A DNA stretch of 64,000 bases from Acidobacteriota bacterium (GTDB lineage Bacteria > Acidobacteriota > Blastocatellia > Chloracidobacteriales > JADJPF01), in NCBI GenBank assembly GCA_016213785.1, contig JACQZQ010000056.1, positions 62,001 to 126,000 on the forward strand, read 5' to 3'. Position 1 is the first letter of the stretch. Each line of letters starts with the position of its first letter. Both the position numbers and the translations under genes were made by a program. Of the stretch, positions 1 to 9,262 are shown piece after piece. Under the pieces are notes generated by a model, which worked only from the letters and a program-made list of their open reading frames with translations, searched no databases and was not told the origin of the DNA.

Positions 1-1
1 T

Positions 2-1417
2 GTAGCGGCTGTATCTCGCCCAGGTGTAGAACTTAGTCAAGCCTTAGGTGTTCAACAAGTTGGTGAAGCAAGCGCTCAAGCTACTCGCCGAATAATTGCT
101 GCTACTGCTAAAACAGGCCCAGAAGCCATAGTAGAATCAGCAGATAAACTAGTTGATAAAGGTGATAGAGATAGTATTGAAAAGGCTATTGATAAATATA
201 GAGGTGTTATTAAAGAAACTCCAAATCTTGCTAGTGCTTATGCTGGCTTAGGTTATGCCTATATCCAAATAGAGGAATTTGACTTGGCTGTAGAAAATCT
301 AAAAATAGCCCTAGAAAAAAATAATAAAGATCAAGAAACACAACTTAACTTAGGTGTTGCTCTTTATCGTGGCGGCAATATTACTGAGGCTATTGAACAG
401 TATAAAAATCTTACTGATACCAAATCTGCAAGTGCAGAAGTCCATTATAATCTGGGTATTGCCTATGCCCACGAAGGCGAGTTTGAAAAAGCAATAGATG
501 AAATAAATACAGCTATTACTAAACGTAAAAATAAATACCCTGAGGCTTATAATAACTTAGGCTTAATTTATGAAGCAAAAGGAGATGTTGCAAAAGCTAT
601 AGAACTATTTGAAGCTTCTGTTTTACAACAAAATGGTAATAACCCACTTGCTAGCTATAATTTAGCTAGACTCTACCTTAATAAAGCTAATAGTAAAGAA
701 AGTAAACTTAGTGCAATAGATCAATATAAAAAAGCCATTAAACAAAAAACAAGTTTTGCTGAAGCTTACTTAGATATGGGTAATGCCTATATTTATCTTA
801 CTATTCATAGCGTAGAAAGTCTTCCTGATGCATTAAAAGCCTATCAAGATGCTCTTAAACTAAGAGGAGGTATTTATCCATTAGCACATGAAAATATTGC
901 TATAACCTATAGCAAAATGGGAAAACTCGAAGAAGCCTTAAAACATTACTATCTTGCTTTTGAGCAATATGATGGGCGCTGCCCAGAAGCTTTACATAAT
1001 CTTACTACTACACTTAGTGAAGGGACTTTTACTATTAGTAATGAACTACTGCAAGCTAATAATGCAGCTAGTCTAAAAAATAAACAGCTAAAAAAAGAAA
1101 GTGAAAAAAATAAAGGAAATACAGAAAAAATAGATGAAGTATTTTTCCGTACAATGAAAAATTTACTTTTTTATGAAGAAATAGATGATAAGAAAAAAGA
1201 TGATCCTCTAGTTCGTTATTGTGGAGGAAGGGCTTATGCTTTTGTTGGAGATTGGTATTCTGCTACTAATGAATTTATTAGCGCTATAGAACTGGCTAAA
1301 AAAGACCCTAAATCTAGTAATATAACTGTAGGGGCTGAAAAGATAAATGTAGTAAATGATGCTGAAAGAGCATTAATAACAATAACTTCTAATAACTTGG
1401 TAGCTATGTTGCCATAG
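2..1417 (+). CDS. TPR-repeat protein, 5' truncated by window edge
   Basis: The reading frame is open from base 2 without a stop, so the gene begins upstream of the window; an internal TTG at 284 is not a real start. About 471 residues are visible. From residue ~65 on, the protein is a run of tetratricopeptide repeats with typical spacing (for example NLGVALYRGGNITEAIEQY and NLGLIYEAKGDVAKAIELF). TPR arrays form helical scaffolds for protein-protein interaction. A less regular Lys/Glu-rich stretch (~residues 345-385) separates a last TPR-like segment. Its partner is unknown. The next gene starts about 20 bases downstream on the same strand, so the two may be cotranscribed. The missing N-terminus may carry another domain. 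Confidence 0.85.
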   Translation, partial: VAAVSRPGVELSQALGVQQVGEASAQATRRIIAATAKTGPEAIVESADKLVDKGDRDSIEKAIDKYRGVIKETPNLASAYAGLGYAYIQIEEFDLAVENLKIALEKNNKDQETQLNLGVALYRGGNITEAIEQYKNLTDTKSASAEVHYNLGIAYAHEGEFEKAIDEINTAITKRKNKYPEAYNNLGLIYEAKGDVAKAIELFEASVLQQNGNNPLASYNLARLYLNKANSKESKLSAIDQYKKAIKQKTSFAEAYLDMGNAYIYLTIHSVESLPDALKAYQDALKLRGGIYPLAHENIAITYSKMGKLEEALKHYYLAFEQYDGRCPEALHNLTTTLSEGTFTISNELLQANNAASLKNKQLKKESEKNKGNTEKIDEVFFRTMKNLLFYEEIDDKKKDDPLVRYCGGRAYAFVGDWYSATNEFISAIELAKKDPKSSNITVGAEKINVVNDAERALITITSNNLVAMLP

Positions 1418-1438
1418 ATTTTTGTTTTGGAGGAAATA

Positions 1439-2335
1439 GTGAAAGGGCAGTTACTTAATTTAATAGGCAATACTCCTTTAGTTGAGTTAAAAAGCTTTAG
1501 TAAATCTGATGTAAAAATATTTGCTAAGCTAGAAATGATGAACCCTAGCGGCTCACTAAAAGATCGTATTGCTAAATATATGATTGAAGAAGCAGAAAGA
1601 ACAGGTAAACTTACTCCTGGTAAAACTATTATTGAAGCTTCTAGCGGTAATACAGGGATTTCTCTCTCTATGGTAGGCTCATTAAAGGGCTACCGTACTA
1701 AAATTTTTATGCCTGAGTCTAAAAGTATAGAGCGTCGTATAATGATGCGTATGTGGGGGGCAGATCTGGTTTTAACTTCACGTAATAATCCTCATAGCCA
1801 TATTGAAGCAGCAAAAGAGCTTGCTGCTAGCGGAGATGCTTATTTTTATATTGATCAAAATGAAAACCAAGATAATGTCTTAGCACATTATCATCATACG
1901 GCTGGAGAGATTTTAGAGCAAATGACAGGCACAATAGATGCTTTTCTTGCTGGTATTGGGACAGGTGGAACCATTATGGGTGTTGGTAGAAGGCTAAAAG
2001 AAGCAAATCCTAATACTTGTGTAATTTCAATACAACCTGCCGAGCCAATTAGCAAAATTGAGGGTCTATTACATCTTGATGGAAGCTATCTTCCTGGTAT
2101 TTGCGATCTATCTTTAGTAAATGAAACTATGTATGTATCAGATCCTAATGCAATAGAGATGTCTCGACAATTAGCTTTACAAGAAGGCATCTTTGCAGGT
2201 ATTAGCTCTGGTGCTGTACTTTGGGGAGCAATAAAACTTGCTGAAAAAATGGAAAAAGGACAAATAGTTATTATTTTAGGTGATCGTGGGGAACGTTACT
2301 TAAGCACAGATTTATGTTCTCATGCTAGGAATTAA
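1439..2335 (+). CDS. cysteine synthase family PLP enzyme (CysK/CysM type)
   Basis: A fold-type II PLP enzyme of 298 residues, expected to make L-cysteine from O-acetylserine (or O-phosphoserine) and sulfide in the cytoplasm. Visible motifs: N-terminal IGNTPLVEL, the PLP lysine in SGSLKDR (K41), SSGNTG (residues ~69-73) and GIGTGGT, which bind cofactor and substrate, and the GISSGA serine near the C-terminus. The GTG start at 1439 was chosen because GGAGG at 1429-1433 sits 5 bases upstream; a longer frame from TTG 1427 would begin on top of that Shine-Dalgarno. It lies directly behind the TPR gene and ends before a strong hairpin. CysK and CysM cannot be told apart with certainty here. Confidence 0.9.
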   Translation: MKGQLLNLIGNTPLVELKSFSKSDVKIFAKLEMMNPSGSLKDRIAKYMIEEAERTGKLTPGKTIIEASSGNTGISLSMVGSLKGYRTKIFMPESKSIERRIMMRMWGADLVLTSRNNPHSHIEAAKELAASGDAYFYIDQNENQDNVLAHYHHTAGEILEQMTGTIDAFLAGIGTGGTIMGVGRRLKEANPNTCVISIQPAEPISKIEGLLHLDGSYLPGICDLSLVNETMYVSDPNAIEMSRQLALQEGIFAGISSGAVLWGAIKLAEKMEKGQIVIILGDRGERYLSTDLCSHARN

Positions 2336-2383
2336 TAATTTTAGACCTAAAAAATAGTTTTAATAATTTATTTTAGTTAAAGA

Positions 2384-2410
2384 AAAAGGGGTGTTTTTAC
2401 CACCCCTTTT
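2384..2410. terminator. bidirectional Rho-independent terminator
   Basis: AAAAGGGGTG (2384-2393) pairs with CACCCCTTTT (2401-2410) around a 7-base loop, followed by a T-rich tail. It ends the cysteine synthase transcript. It also overlaps the stop codon of the convergent small gene, so it probably serves both strands. Confidence 0.8.
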
Positions 2411-2669
2411 GTCTTTTTGATTCTGGTGGAAGTGTTACATCTTCAGGCCAGTCTCTTTCATGAGAAACTACACTTATAATCACACTTGGGGTTAAATACC
2501 CATAGGCAGGCCGAAAAGAATAAACATATTGGACATCTTGAACTGTCCACATATTTCTGTTTTCTCCTCTTACAATTGTAATTGTCTCTCCCACTCGAGG
2601 AATACAATTAGTATGTTGACTAAAGATTTCTTTATCAAAATGTAAAAACTTTACTAAAGGAATATCCAT
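2397..2669 (-). CDS. small hypothetical protein (90 aa)
   Basis: A 90-residue protein with an ATG start, no signal peptide and no membrane segment. I do not recognise a family. The sequence is mixed beta-like, with an early PRVGETITIV stretch and a later Tyr/Pro-rich centre (YVYSFRPAYGYLTP), ending in a charged tail. The gene points away from the ABC exporter and its stop codon lies inside the shared terminator with the cysteine synthase gene. Coding is supported by its length in an AT-rich background, the lack of a competing frame and the tidy terminator, but the function is unknown. Confidence 0.55.
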   Translation of the reverse strand: MDIPLVKFLHFDKEIFSQHTNCIPRVGETITIVRGENRNMWTVQDVQYVYSFRPAYGYLTPSVIISVVSHERDWPEDVTLPPESKRQKGW

Positions 2670-2912
2670 TGCTTATAGTTTATCTCCCACATATTACTTA
2701 AGCTATTAAATTGAGCTATTACAAGAAGTTCTCTATATTGTCTATAGACTTAGAAAATTTAGCAAGTACTAAAATAATTAATATCTTTTTATAGATATCC
2801 TAAGTCTACTGCGACATTTGGCTAGAATAAGATCTGAAAAATTTTGAGAAGTTTTTTCTTTTTTTATCGCCATGTCTTGGCAAAAGAAATTTTCTATTTT
2901 GGAGAAATTAAA

Positions 2913-3842
2913 ATGAGTCAGCAAATGGCTATAGTAACTAAAAATTTAACTAAGCAATATAAGAATGTTATTGCAGTAAATAACTTAGACTTAAATATCC
3001 CTAAAGGCACAATCTATGGTTTTTTAGGCCCAAATGGTGCTGGCAAAACTACGACCATTAGAATGCTACTGGGTTTAGTTGCTCCTAGCAAAGGAACTCT
3101 CTCTGTACTCGGTTATGATGTAGAAAAACATCGTGACAAAATTGTACAAAAAATCGGAGCTATTGTAGAAACACCTGCTTTTTATAATTATTTATCAGCA
3201 GAAGAAAACCTTAAAGTATTAGCCTACTCTTCAAACCTATCTCTTAGCTCTAAGCAAATAAATAAGTTAATTGATCGAGTTGGATTAACTAAACGAGGTA
3301 GAGATAAAGTAAAAACCTATTCCCTCGGTATGAAACAACGCCTTGGAATTGCCGCTACTTTACTTTCTAATCCAGAAGTCCTTTTTTTAGATGAGCCAAC
3401 TAATGGACTTGATCCTGCTGGGACAGTTGAAATACGTAATCTAATTTCAGAGCTTGGTGCAGAAAATCGGACTATTTTTCTATCCAGTCACTTACTTAAT
3501 GAAGTTGAACAGATTTGCAGTGATGTGATTATTGTTAAACAAGGAGAAAAAAAATTAGAAGGTAAAATGTCCAGCTTACTTGCTCAAACCAAAGGCTTTT
3601 TAATTAAAGCTGATCCTCTTGGTCAAGCTTTATCTGTTCTAAAACAATATCCAAAATTCCAAGCTCAGTCTGATAATGAAGGTTGGTTAAAAGTGCAAGC
3701 AGAGCCTAATGATATTCCTTCAGTAATAAACCTATTAGTTTATGCAAAAATAGGTATTTATCAAGTTATAGAACATCGTAACACTTTAGAAAATATATTT
3801 TTAGAGTTAACAGGCCAACCTCAAACATTAGCCCATAGCTAA
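2913..3842 (+). CDS. ABC transporter ATP-binding protein
   Basis: A 309-residue ATPase of an ABC-2-type exporter. Walker A is GPNGAGKTTT, the signature is YSLGMKQRLG, Walker B is VLFLDEPTNGLDP, and the H-loop is SSHLL. About 90 C-terminal residues follow the nucleotide-binding domain, as in drug and bacitracin-type exporters. The ATG at 2913 has GGAGA at 2901-2905; a longer frame from 2844 would add 23 unlikely residues (MRSFFFFYRH...) ahead of it. It pairs with the permease gene 54 bases downstream. The substrate cannot be told from the sequence. Confidence 0.92.
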   Translation: MSQQMAIVTKNLTKQYKNVIAVNNLDLNIPKGTIYGFLGPNGAGKTTTIRMLLGLVAPSKGTLSVLGYDVEKHRDKIVQKIGAIVETPAFYNYLSAEENLKVLAYSSNLSLSSKQINKLIDRVGLTKRGRDKVKTYSLGMKQRLGIAATLLSNPEVLFLDEPTNGLDPAGTVEIRNLISELGAENRTIFLSSHLLNEVEQICSDVIIVKQGEKKLEGKMSSLLAQTKGFLIKADPLGQALSVLKQYPKFQAQSDNEGWLKVQAEPNDIPSVINLLVYAKIGIYQVIEHRNTLENIFLELTGQPQTLAHS

Positions 3843-3865
3843 AAATTAAAAATTAAAAATTAAAA
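3841..3865. repeat. AAAAATT tandem repeat in intergenic spacer
   Basis: Three head-to-tail copies of the heptamer AAAAATT plus a partial fourth fill the gap between the ATPase and permease genes. It is a simple low-complexity repeat with no obvious role. Confidence 0.7.
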
Positions 3866-3896
3866 ATAATTAAAAGATTATAGAGAGGATTAAATT

Positions 3897-4736
3897 ATGT
3901 TAGTTTGGAATTTATTTAAAGCAGAGATCTTAAAAGCCCATAAAATGTCTATTAATCAAATTTTAATGATTATTATGAGTATTATGGGGGCTTTTTTCTA
4001 TATAGCAATGGTTGGTATGGCTAAAATCTATGGAGGTGGTTACTTACGTGAAGCAGAAATAATGTTAGCTCTTCCTAGAAGCCTAGAGCTTTGTGTAATG
4101 GAGATTGGTTCTTTGGGAATAGTAATATCAATTATTTATATGGCTAATAGTATTGGTAGCGAATATGGAAGAGATACTTGGAAAATGATATTACCTCGTT
4201 ATGGTAGCAGGGTATCTTTTTTAGGTACTAAATTAGCAACAGCCTTTTTGGCAATGATAGTACTATTTGCTTTTACCATAGGCTTTTGGGCTGTATGTAG
4301 TCTTTTAGGGACAGTTATTTTGCAAATAACAACCGTAAATGAAGTTTTAGCAGGAGAAAGAGGAACAGTCTATTCACTAAAAATTTTAGCTATAACTGCA
4401 TTAAAGATGTCTTTTTATGGTTTACTAACAGTACTTGCAACAATAATTGCACGTTCTGTTGTAGGTGGAATAGTTGCAGGTATGGCACTTTCTTTAACGC
4501 TTGCTTCTGCTACTTCTGTTCCTGTGCAAAGCTTTGTTCGTGCTATGCCTAGCATTCATATTAATAATCTTGAAATGCACTGGACTAAAAACACTAAAGG
4601 CTTAGAAGAATTATCTTATGCATTTGGTACTACAATTTCCCCTGAGACTAGTTTATGTGTAGTTTTTGGATCTATTCTTCTTATCATTGGGTTGGCGTTT
4701 TATCTATTTAGTAAACGCGATATGGCTGGTTTATAA
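3897..4736 (+). CDS. ABC-2 type transporter permease
   Basis: A 279-residue integral membrane protein with about six hydrophobic segments (near residues 20-42, 70-90, 110-140, 165-185, 190-210 and 250-272), ending in a short basic tail. This matches single-chain ABC-2 permeases that form a dimer with a GPNGAGKTTT-type ATPase, here encoded directly upstream. An internal SEYGRDTWKMILPR segment, a charged loop after a membrane segment, is typical of this family. The Shine-Dalgarno GAGAGGA lies before ATG 3897. Likely an efflux or export system; the cargo is unknown. Confidence 0.85.
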   Translation: MLVWNLFKAEILKAHKMSINQILMIIMSIMGAFFYIAMVGMAKIYGGGYLREAEIMLALPRSLELCVMEIGSLGIVISIIYMANSIGSEYGRDTWKMILPRYGSRVSFLGTKLATAFLAMIVLFAFTIGFWAVCSLLGTVILQITTVNEVLAGERGTVYSLKILAITALKMSFYGLLTVLATIIARSVVGGIVAGMALSLTLASATSVPVQSFVRAMPSIHINNLEMHWTKNTKGLEELSYAFGTTISPETSLCVVFGSILLIIGLAFYLFSKRDMAGL

Positions 4737-4762
4737 CAACTTATAGCAACTTATAATATAAT

Positions 4763-4795
4763 AAATAGACCAGTTTTTTTATAGCTAGTCTATTT
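4763..4795. terminator. hairpin between convergent genes
   Basis: AAATAGAC (4763-4770) pairs with GTCTATTT (4788-4795) around a T-rich loop, followed by ATTGTATTTTT. It is placed between the permease stop and the convergent P460 gene, so it is probably a shared terminator. Confidence 0.5.
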
Positions 4796-4805
4796 TATTG
4801 TATTT

Positions 4806-5444
4806 TTACTTAATACTAGCTTTTGCACTTCGAAGTACTGGATAAAATTGAGTAAATACATGATCCGTTTCCGCTTTTTTATCATGGCAATCAAAACAAG
4901 ACTTTGATTCAAAGGCTTTGGCTTTAGTCAAAAATCCTCCACCTTCTTTATCAAAACTAAAATATGCCCAACCATCCTTAAAACGCTTACTGTTTTTTAC
5001 TGATGCCTCTATTGCTATAACATCTTTTTCATATGAGCCTTGAAGGCTAGGTTCTTTTTTCTTTTCTTGGGTTAAAATCTCTAAAATAAGCATTGTCCCT
5101 TCAGGAAACTTACCTGTGCGTGAAAATTCATGATAGGCATCAGGGTAAATATAGGTATTATGGTAAAATTGCTCTGTTATTTGGCTTGGATCAACTAAGT
5201 TTTGCTGGTAATTAAGACCTAGAGAACTACCTACAAAAACCCATTCTCGATAATTTTCAGGTCTTATTAAATTGTTCTCATTATCAAACTTGGCTACGTT
5301 GATAGATTTATTGTTTGTAGTAGTTGGCTGAGGTTGAGTTATTTTATCTTTGCTATCATTACTAAGTAGATTTTTAGAGCTATTAGTAATAGCTAAGCCA
5401 ATAATAATAAGGAAAATAACTATAATTAAAATAAAGTTTTTCAT
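4806..5444 (-). CDS. cytochrome P460-like secreted or anchored protein
   Basis: A 212-residue protein with an N-terminal hydrophobic anchor or signal segment, a Ser/Asn/Gln-rich linker, and a domain resembling the cytochrome P460 family (RPENYREWVFVGSS; EGTMLILEI; KDGWAYFSF). One c-type heme site, CFDCH, lies near the C-terminus. Family members handle hydroxylamine or NO or act as periplasmic c-hemes; the substrate here is unknown. The start was set at the second Met (5444) because GGAG lies 7 bases upstream of it; the first in-frame ATG (5456) overlaps that Shine-Dalgarno. No c-type biogenesis genes are nearby. Confidence 0.75.
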   Translation of the reverse strand: MKNFILIIVIFLIIIGLAITNSSKNLLSNDSKDKITQPQPTTTNNKSINVAKFDNENNLIRPENYREWVFVGSSLGLNYQQNLVDPSQITEQFYHNTYIYPDAYHEFSRTGKFPEGTMLILEILTQEKKKEPSLQGSYEKDVIAIEASVKNSKRFKDGWAYFSFDKEGGGFLTKAKAFESKSCFDCHDKKAETDHVFTQFYPVLRSAKASIK

Positions 5445-5551
5445 AAATTTCTCCATTTTTATATTTAAGTAGAGTCAAAAGCAAACATTTTATCTATAAG
5501 AAATACAGATAAAATGTTAATGTAATATCTGAAGTTCAAAGCTTTGAAAAA

Positions 5552-8206
5552 TTATTCTTTTAAGACCTTCATTGGATCAGTAAGTGAAGCACGATGAGCA
5601 GGCACAAAACATGCTAAGATTGCAAAAATGATTAATAAAAATGAGACAGTGAAAAATGTTATTGGATCTGTAGGTTCAATAGCAAAAAGCAAACTAGACA
5701 TTAACCTTGTTAAAACTACTGATACAGCAACACCAATAGATAGCCCAATAGCAACTAGAAAGATTCCTTTTCTTAAAATTAGCCAAAGAATATTATGTTG
5801 AGTTGCACCAAGAGCCATTCGTATAGCGATTTCTTGCTTACGTTGAGTAACCATTAGTGCCATTACCCCCACAATACCTGTAATAGTTATAAGTAAAGCT
5901 AGAGAGGCAAAGATAGCTAAAAGTATAGTAGTTAAGCGAGGAGAGGCCATTGACTCGCTTACTACAGCTTGCATTGTTTCTATTTCTGGAATAGCCATTT
6001 CTGGTTCTAACTCATAAAGGGCTTTTTGTAGCTCTCTTTTTAGGTTTGCAGGCTCTATTCTGGTACGCACAAGCAAGTTTCCAGCCCCGCTATATTGCAT
6101 TAAGGGTAAATAAAGCTCATCTACGTAATCTTTATTAAGGCCATATTGCTTAACATTGCCAACAATTCCAACAATTGTTATCCACGTTTTTCCATCATCA
6201 AGTGATAGACGTTTGCCTATTGGGTCTTGTGTTTGCCAACGATGTTGGGCTAGTGAGCGATTAATAATTGCTACTTTAGGAGAATCAAGATTATCTGAAT
6301 CTGCAAAGACTCTACCAGTTACTAAAAGTAGTTCTATGGTCTGAAAATAATCTGTACTTACTAGGCGAGTATCTACTTGAGGAATAGCTTCTGTTGTTGA
6401 AGTAGGGTGATTTTCTATAGAAAAAGTTTGATTTGCTGGGCCAAAGTTTATTGATATTTTATCTAGTGGATAAGTACTAGCCAGCGCAGCAGAACTTATT
6501 CCAGGCTGATTTTTTACTTTATCAAGTATTCTTTGATAAAGTAGGTGATAATCTGGAGTAGTAGTATATTTTGACCAATTTGGTCTAATTCTTATTGCTA
6601 GGACATTTTCAGGATTAAACCCTGGGCTTACCTGCTGAAGTTTTACTAGGCTATGAATCATTAATCCTGCTCCAATAAGCAAAACAAAACAAAAAGATAC
6701 TTGAGCAACTAGTAAAGCGCCTCTTAGTTTTTGCCACCTTATTGCACTATTAGCAGCACTCCCATCTTTTAAGGCTTTCATAAGGCTATTTTCTGGCAAA
6801 AAGGCAGGTAATAAACCAAATAAAATACCTGTTACTAAAGAAACTACAAAAGTAAATATAAGTACAGAACTATCTAATTGTATTTCACTAGCACGACTAG
6901 TAAACCTACTAGCAAAATCTATTAGAAGATGTAGCCCAGATGAAGCTAAAACTAAGCCCAAAAGACCAGCAAGGGTTGTTAAAATAATACTCTCAGTTAT
7001 TAACTGTCTGATTAATCGGCTTTTACTTGCCCCTAAAGCTTTACGCACAGCAATTTCTTTTTCACGGCTCATTAATCTTGCTAAAGCAAGATTAGCTACA
7101 TTTGCACAGGCAATTAATAAAACAAATCCTGTTGTAGTAAGTAATATTAATAGTGTAGGTCTTGCTTGTTCAGTTAACTCTTGATGAAGTTCAGTTAATG
7201 AAGTGGTAAAGCCGCTGTTTTTAGGATAAGCCTCTGGATATTCTTTTTCTAGATTTGCTGCAATGGTCTTAAATTCACTATTTGCTTGCTTAACTGTTAT
7301 GTCAGATTTTAATCTACCAAATAAATTTACCATTCTTGCAGAACGGTTCTCTATAGTGTTTTTTGAAGAACGAGTAGGACAGGCTGAGGTTGGCATATAA
7401 ACATCGCACTCTACAGGATATTCTGGAATTGATGGCAACACCCCTATAACTCTATGTGGCCTATCATTCATCTGAAAAACTTTCCCTATAATGTTTTTGT
7501 CTTTATTATGGTTTTTTTGCCAATAATTATAAGAAAGAATTAATACTGCTTCTGCGCCATGTTTTTCATCATCAGGCAGGAAAGTCCTCCCCATAAGAGG
7601 TTTAACCCCTAATAAATCAAAAAAATTTGCTGATACAACACTAGTGCGAACTTGCTCAGCTTGCTCTCTACCTAATAAAATAAACGTCATACTATGATGC
7701 TCAGCAATATCTATTAAACTATGATTAGTCTTACGGTAATCTTCTAAGTCTTTAACTGAAAATCCTATGTTATCTATTTGTAGAAGTGGAGCTTGTTGTT
7801 TAAGATAAATTAAATCATTGCTTTTTTCATAAGGTAAAGGTCTTAGTAATACACCATAAATAACACTAAAAATAGCACTATTGGCCCCAATGCCTAAAGC
7901 TAGGGTTAGAATTACTATTAAAGAATAAATATAGTTTTTCTTTAACAGCTTAAAACCATAACATATGTCTTGCCAAAGATCTTCAAACAAACTAATTCCC
8001 CGTATTTCTCTACATTTTTCTTTAACACTAGTTATATTACCAAAGGTTTTTTTTGCAGCTAATTCAGCTTCTGTTCTATTCATTCCCTTACGTATATTTT
8101 CTTCTATTTGGCATTCTAAGTGAAAGCGTAGCTCAGCATCTAACTCACGCTCTTGATTTTCTTTGTAGAAAAGTGAGCGCAAGCCACTAATTAAACTATT
8201 AAGCAT
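5552..8206 (-). CDS. ADOP-family ABC permease (MacB/FtsX type, duplicated)
   Basis: An 884-residue permease. The first ~60 residues are the cytoplasmic prefix helix region (ELDAELRFHLECQIEE, then AELAAKKTFGN) typical of acidobacterial duplicated orphan permeases. Two copies of the MacB periplasmic plus FtsX three-helix unit follow: membrane segments near residues 95-120, 350-375, 405-430 and 445-470, then a second set at ~500-520, 765-790, 815-840 and 855-875. The AREKEIAVRKALGAS and TQRKQEIAIRMALGAT loops mark the two halves. No ATPase is adjacent, hence orphan. It is cotranscribed with the PadR gene 43 bases upstream and has a GGAGG ribosome site. The function is probably export or envelope-related; the substrate is unknown. 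Confidence 0.92.
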   Translation of the reverse strand: MLNSLISGLRSLFYKENQERELDAELRFHLECQIEENIRKGMNRTEAELAAKKTFGNITSVKEKCREIRGISLFEDLWQDICYGFKLLKKNYIYSLIVILTLALGIGANSAIFSVIYGVLLRPLPYEKSNDLIYLKQQAPLLQIDNIGFSVKDLEDYRKTNHSLIDIAEHHSMTFILLGREQAEQVRTSVVSANFFDLLGVKPLMGRTFLPDDEKHGAEAVLILSYNYWQKNHNKDKNIIGKVFQMNDRPHRVIGVLPSIPEYPVECDVYMPTSACPTRSSKNTIENRSARMVNLFGRLKSDITVKQANSEFKTIAANLEKEYPEAYPKNSGFTTSLTELHQELTEQARPTLLILLTTTGFVLLIACANVANLALARLMSREKEIAVRKALGASKSRLIRQLITESIILTTLAGLLGLVLASSGLHLLIDFASRFTSRASEIQLDSSVLIFTFVVSLVTGILFGLLPAFLPENSLMKALKDGSAANSAIRWQKLRGALLVAQVSFCFVLLIGAGLMIHSLVKLQQVSPGFNPENVLAIRIRPNWSKYTTTPDYHLLYQRILDKVKNQPGISSAALASTYPLDKISINFGPANQTFSIENHPTSTTEAIPQVDTRLVSTDYFQTIELLLVTGRVFADSDNLDSPKVAIINRSLAQHRWQTQDPIGKRLSLDDGKTWITIVGIVGNVKQYGLNKDYVDELYLPLMQYSGAGNLLVRTRIEPANLKRELQKALYELEPEMAIPEIETMQAVVSESMASPRLTTILLAIFASLALLITITGIVGVMALMVTQRKQEIAIRMALGATQHNILWLILRKGIFLVAIGLSIGVAVSVVLTRLMSSLLFAIEPTDPITFFTVSFLLIIFAILACFVPAHRASLTDPMKVLKE

Positions 8207-8249
8207 GTGGCCTCCGAGTTAAAATTCTAATGATTGATTTATTATATAA

Positions 8250-8582
8250 CTAGTTTGTTTGCAATATTAAGGTAACTGCGGTAGCAATTTGTTCCCAATT
8301 TTCAGTTTCTTCTGCTAATTGTTCTTTGCCTGTAAGAGTTAATTGGTAATATTTTGCTTGTCTATTATTTTCTGAACTACCCCACTCTGAACTTATCCAA
8401 CCTTGTTTTTCTAAACGATGTAGTGCAGGATAAAGCGAACCCTGATTTATACTTAATATACCTTTAGAGACTTGTTCTATTCTTTGGGATATTCCCCAAC
8501 CATGCATTGGTTCTAGTGCTAGGGTTTTAAGTATAAGTAGGTCTAATGTGCCTTGTAGTAGCTCTCTTTTTTGTTTAGACAT
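8250..8582 (-). CDS. PadR family transcriptional regulator
   Basis: A 110-residue winged-helix protein of the PadR family: LLQGTLDLLILKTL, then GWGISQRIEQVS, then NQGSLYPALHRLEKQGWI and the wing YYQLTLTGKEQL. PadR proteins are small dimeric repressors. This short form is the usual companion of ADOP permeases and lies first in the two-gene operon. AGGAGAG precedes the ATG. A near-perfect promoter with an inverted repeat sits just upstream and is the likely autoregulatory target; the inducer is unknown. Confidence 0.92.
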   Translation of the reverse strand: MSKQKRELLQGTLDLLILKTLALEPMHGWGISQRIEQVSKGILSINQGSLYPALHRLEKQGWISSEWGSSENNRQAKYYQLTLTGKEQLAEETENWEQIATAVTLILQTN

Positions 8583-8599
8583 TTTTTCTCTCCTAGATT

Positions 8600-8641
8600 A
8601 TCTACAGGAGCAATATTAAATTCTCTCTTGTAGATTGTCAA
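8600..8641 (-). promoter_or_regulatory. promoter and candidate PadR operator
   Basis: On the minus strand TTGACA (8641-8636), a 17-base spacer and TAATAT (8618-8613) form a near-consensus sigma-70 promoter for the padR-permease operon. ATCTACA (8635-8629), directly after the -35 box, and TGTAGAT (8606-8600) form an inverted repeat that flanks the -10 box, as expected for a repressor site. Confidence 0.75.
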
Positions 8642-8695
8642 GAGGAAAAAATACTCTATTGTTATTCTTAGGGCTTAATTAAAAGAATTTATTAT

Positions 8696-9262
8696 TTAGG
8701 GTTGGTTTCTAGGAAAATTAGTTAGTTTATAAACTCTAAGTGCTTGTTCAAAATGACGGTTATCATGGGTTGTTAAAATATTATAAGCGTGTAGTAGGCT
8801 ATAAGTTACTATTGGGCTAACAGGGGAAGTAATAATGGTTTTATCAAGTTCTAGGTGAGAAGTTTTTTGAATTAGTTTTTCTAGTTTAGTTTGAGATTCT
8901 CTAAGTTTACTTATAACATCTGTATCTACTGAGCTTTGGCTAGGTTCAAAGGCCTTAGGGGCTTTTAATTTTTTTTTGTCATCTTCTAGAAATCCTAGTA
9001 GCATATTTCCAAAAAAATTAGGTAAAAATGGGAGCTTTTCCCAAAAAGTTTTTTTTTCGCCATTTAGTACTTTTTCTAGAACAGGAAAATAACAGCTATT
9101 AGTAACAATTAAGTGATCTATACATTGGCCTACACTCCATTCATTAGCACTAGGTTTCCAATTTATTTGATTTGGTGTTAAGTTTTGAAAAGAGCTAACT
9201 ACTTGATTTGTGGTATTTTGGAATTTTGCTAAAAGTTCAGAAAAATTTTTATTCATAGGCAT
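8696..9262 (-). CDS. DinB family protein
   Basis: A 188-residue four-helix-bundle protein of the DinB/YfiT-like superfamily. The candidate metal ligands are His in CIDHLIVT and the pair in THDNRHFEQAL near the C-terminus. NWKPSANEWSVGQ is a typical N-terminal family segment. Members include metal-dependent thiol transferases and many proteins of unknown role. It lies alone on the minus strand with AGGAAAG upstream. A second, diverged DinB protein is at 54.7 kb. Confidence 0.8.
   Translation of the reverse strand: MPMNKNFSELLAKFQNTTNQVVSSFQNLTPNQINWKPSANEWSVGQCIDHLIVTNSCYFPVLEKVLNGEKKTFWEKLPFLPNFFGNMLLGFLEDDKKKLKAPKAFEPSQSSVDTDVISKLRESQTKLEKLIQKTSHLELDKTIITSPVSPIVTYSLLHAYNILTTHDNRHFEQALRVYKLTNFPRNQP

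Noticed and set aside
2844-2912. N-terminal extension of the ABC ATPase
   Set aside because: A good GGAGA ribosome site precedes ATG 2913, and the extension is a low-complexity stretch not found in the family.
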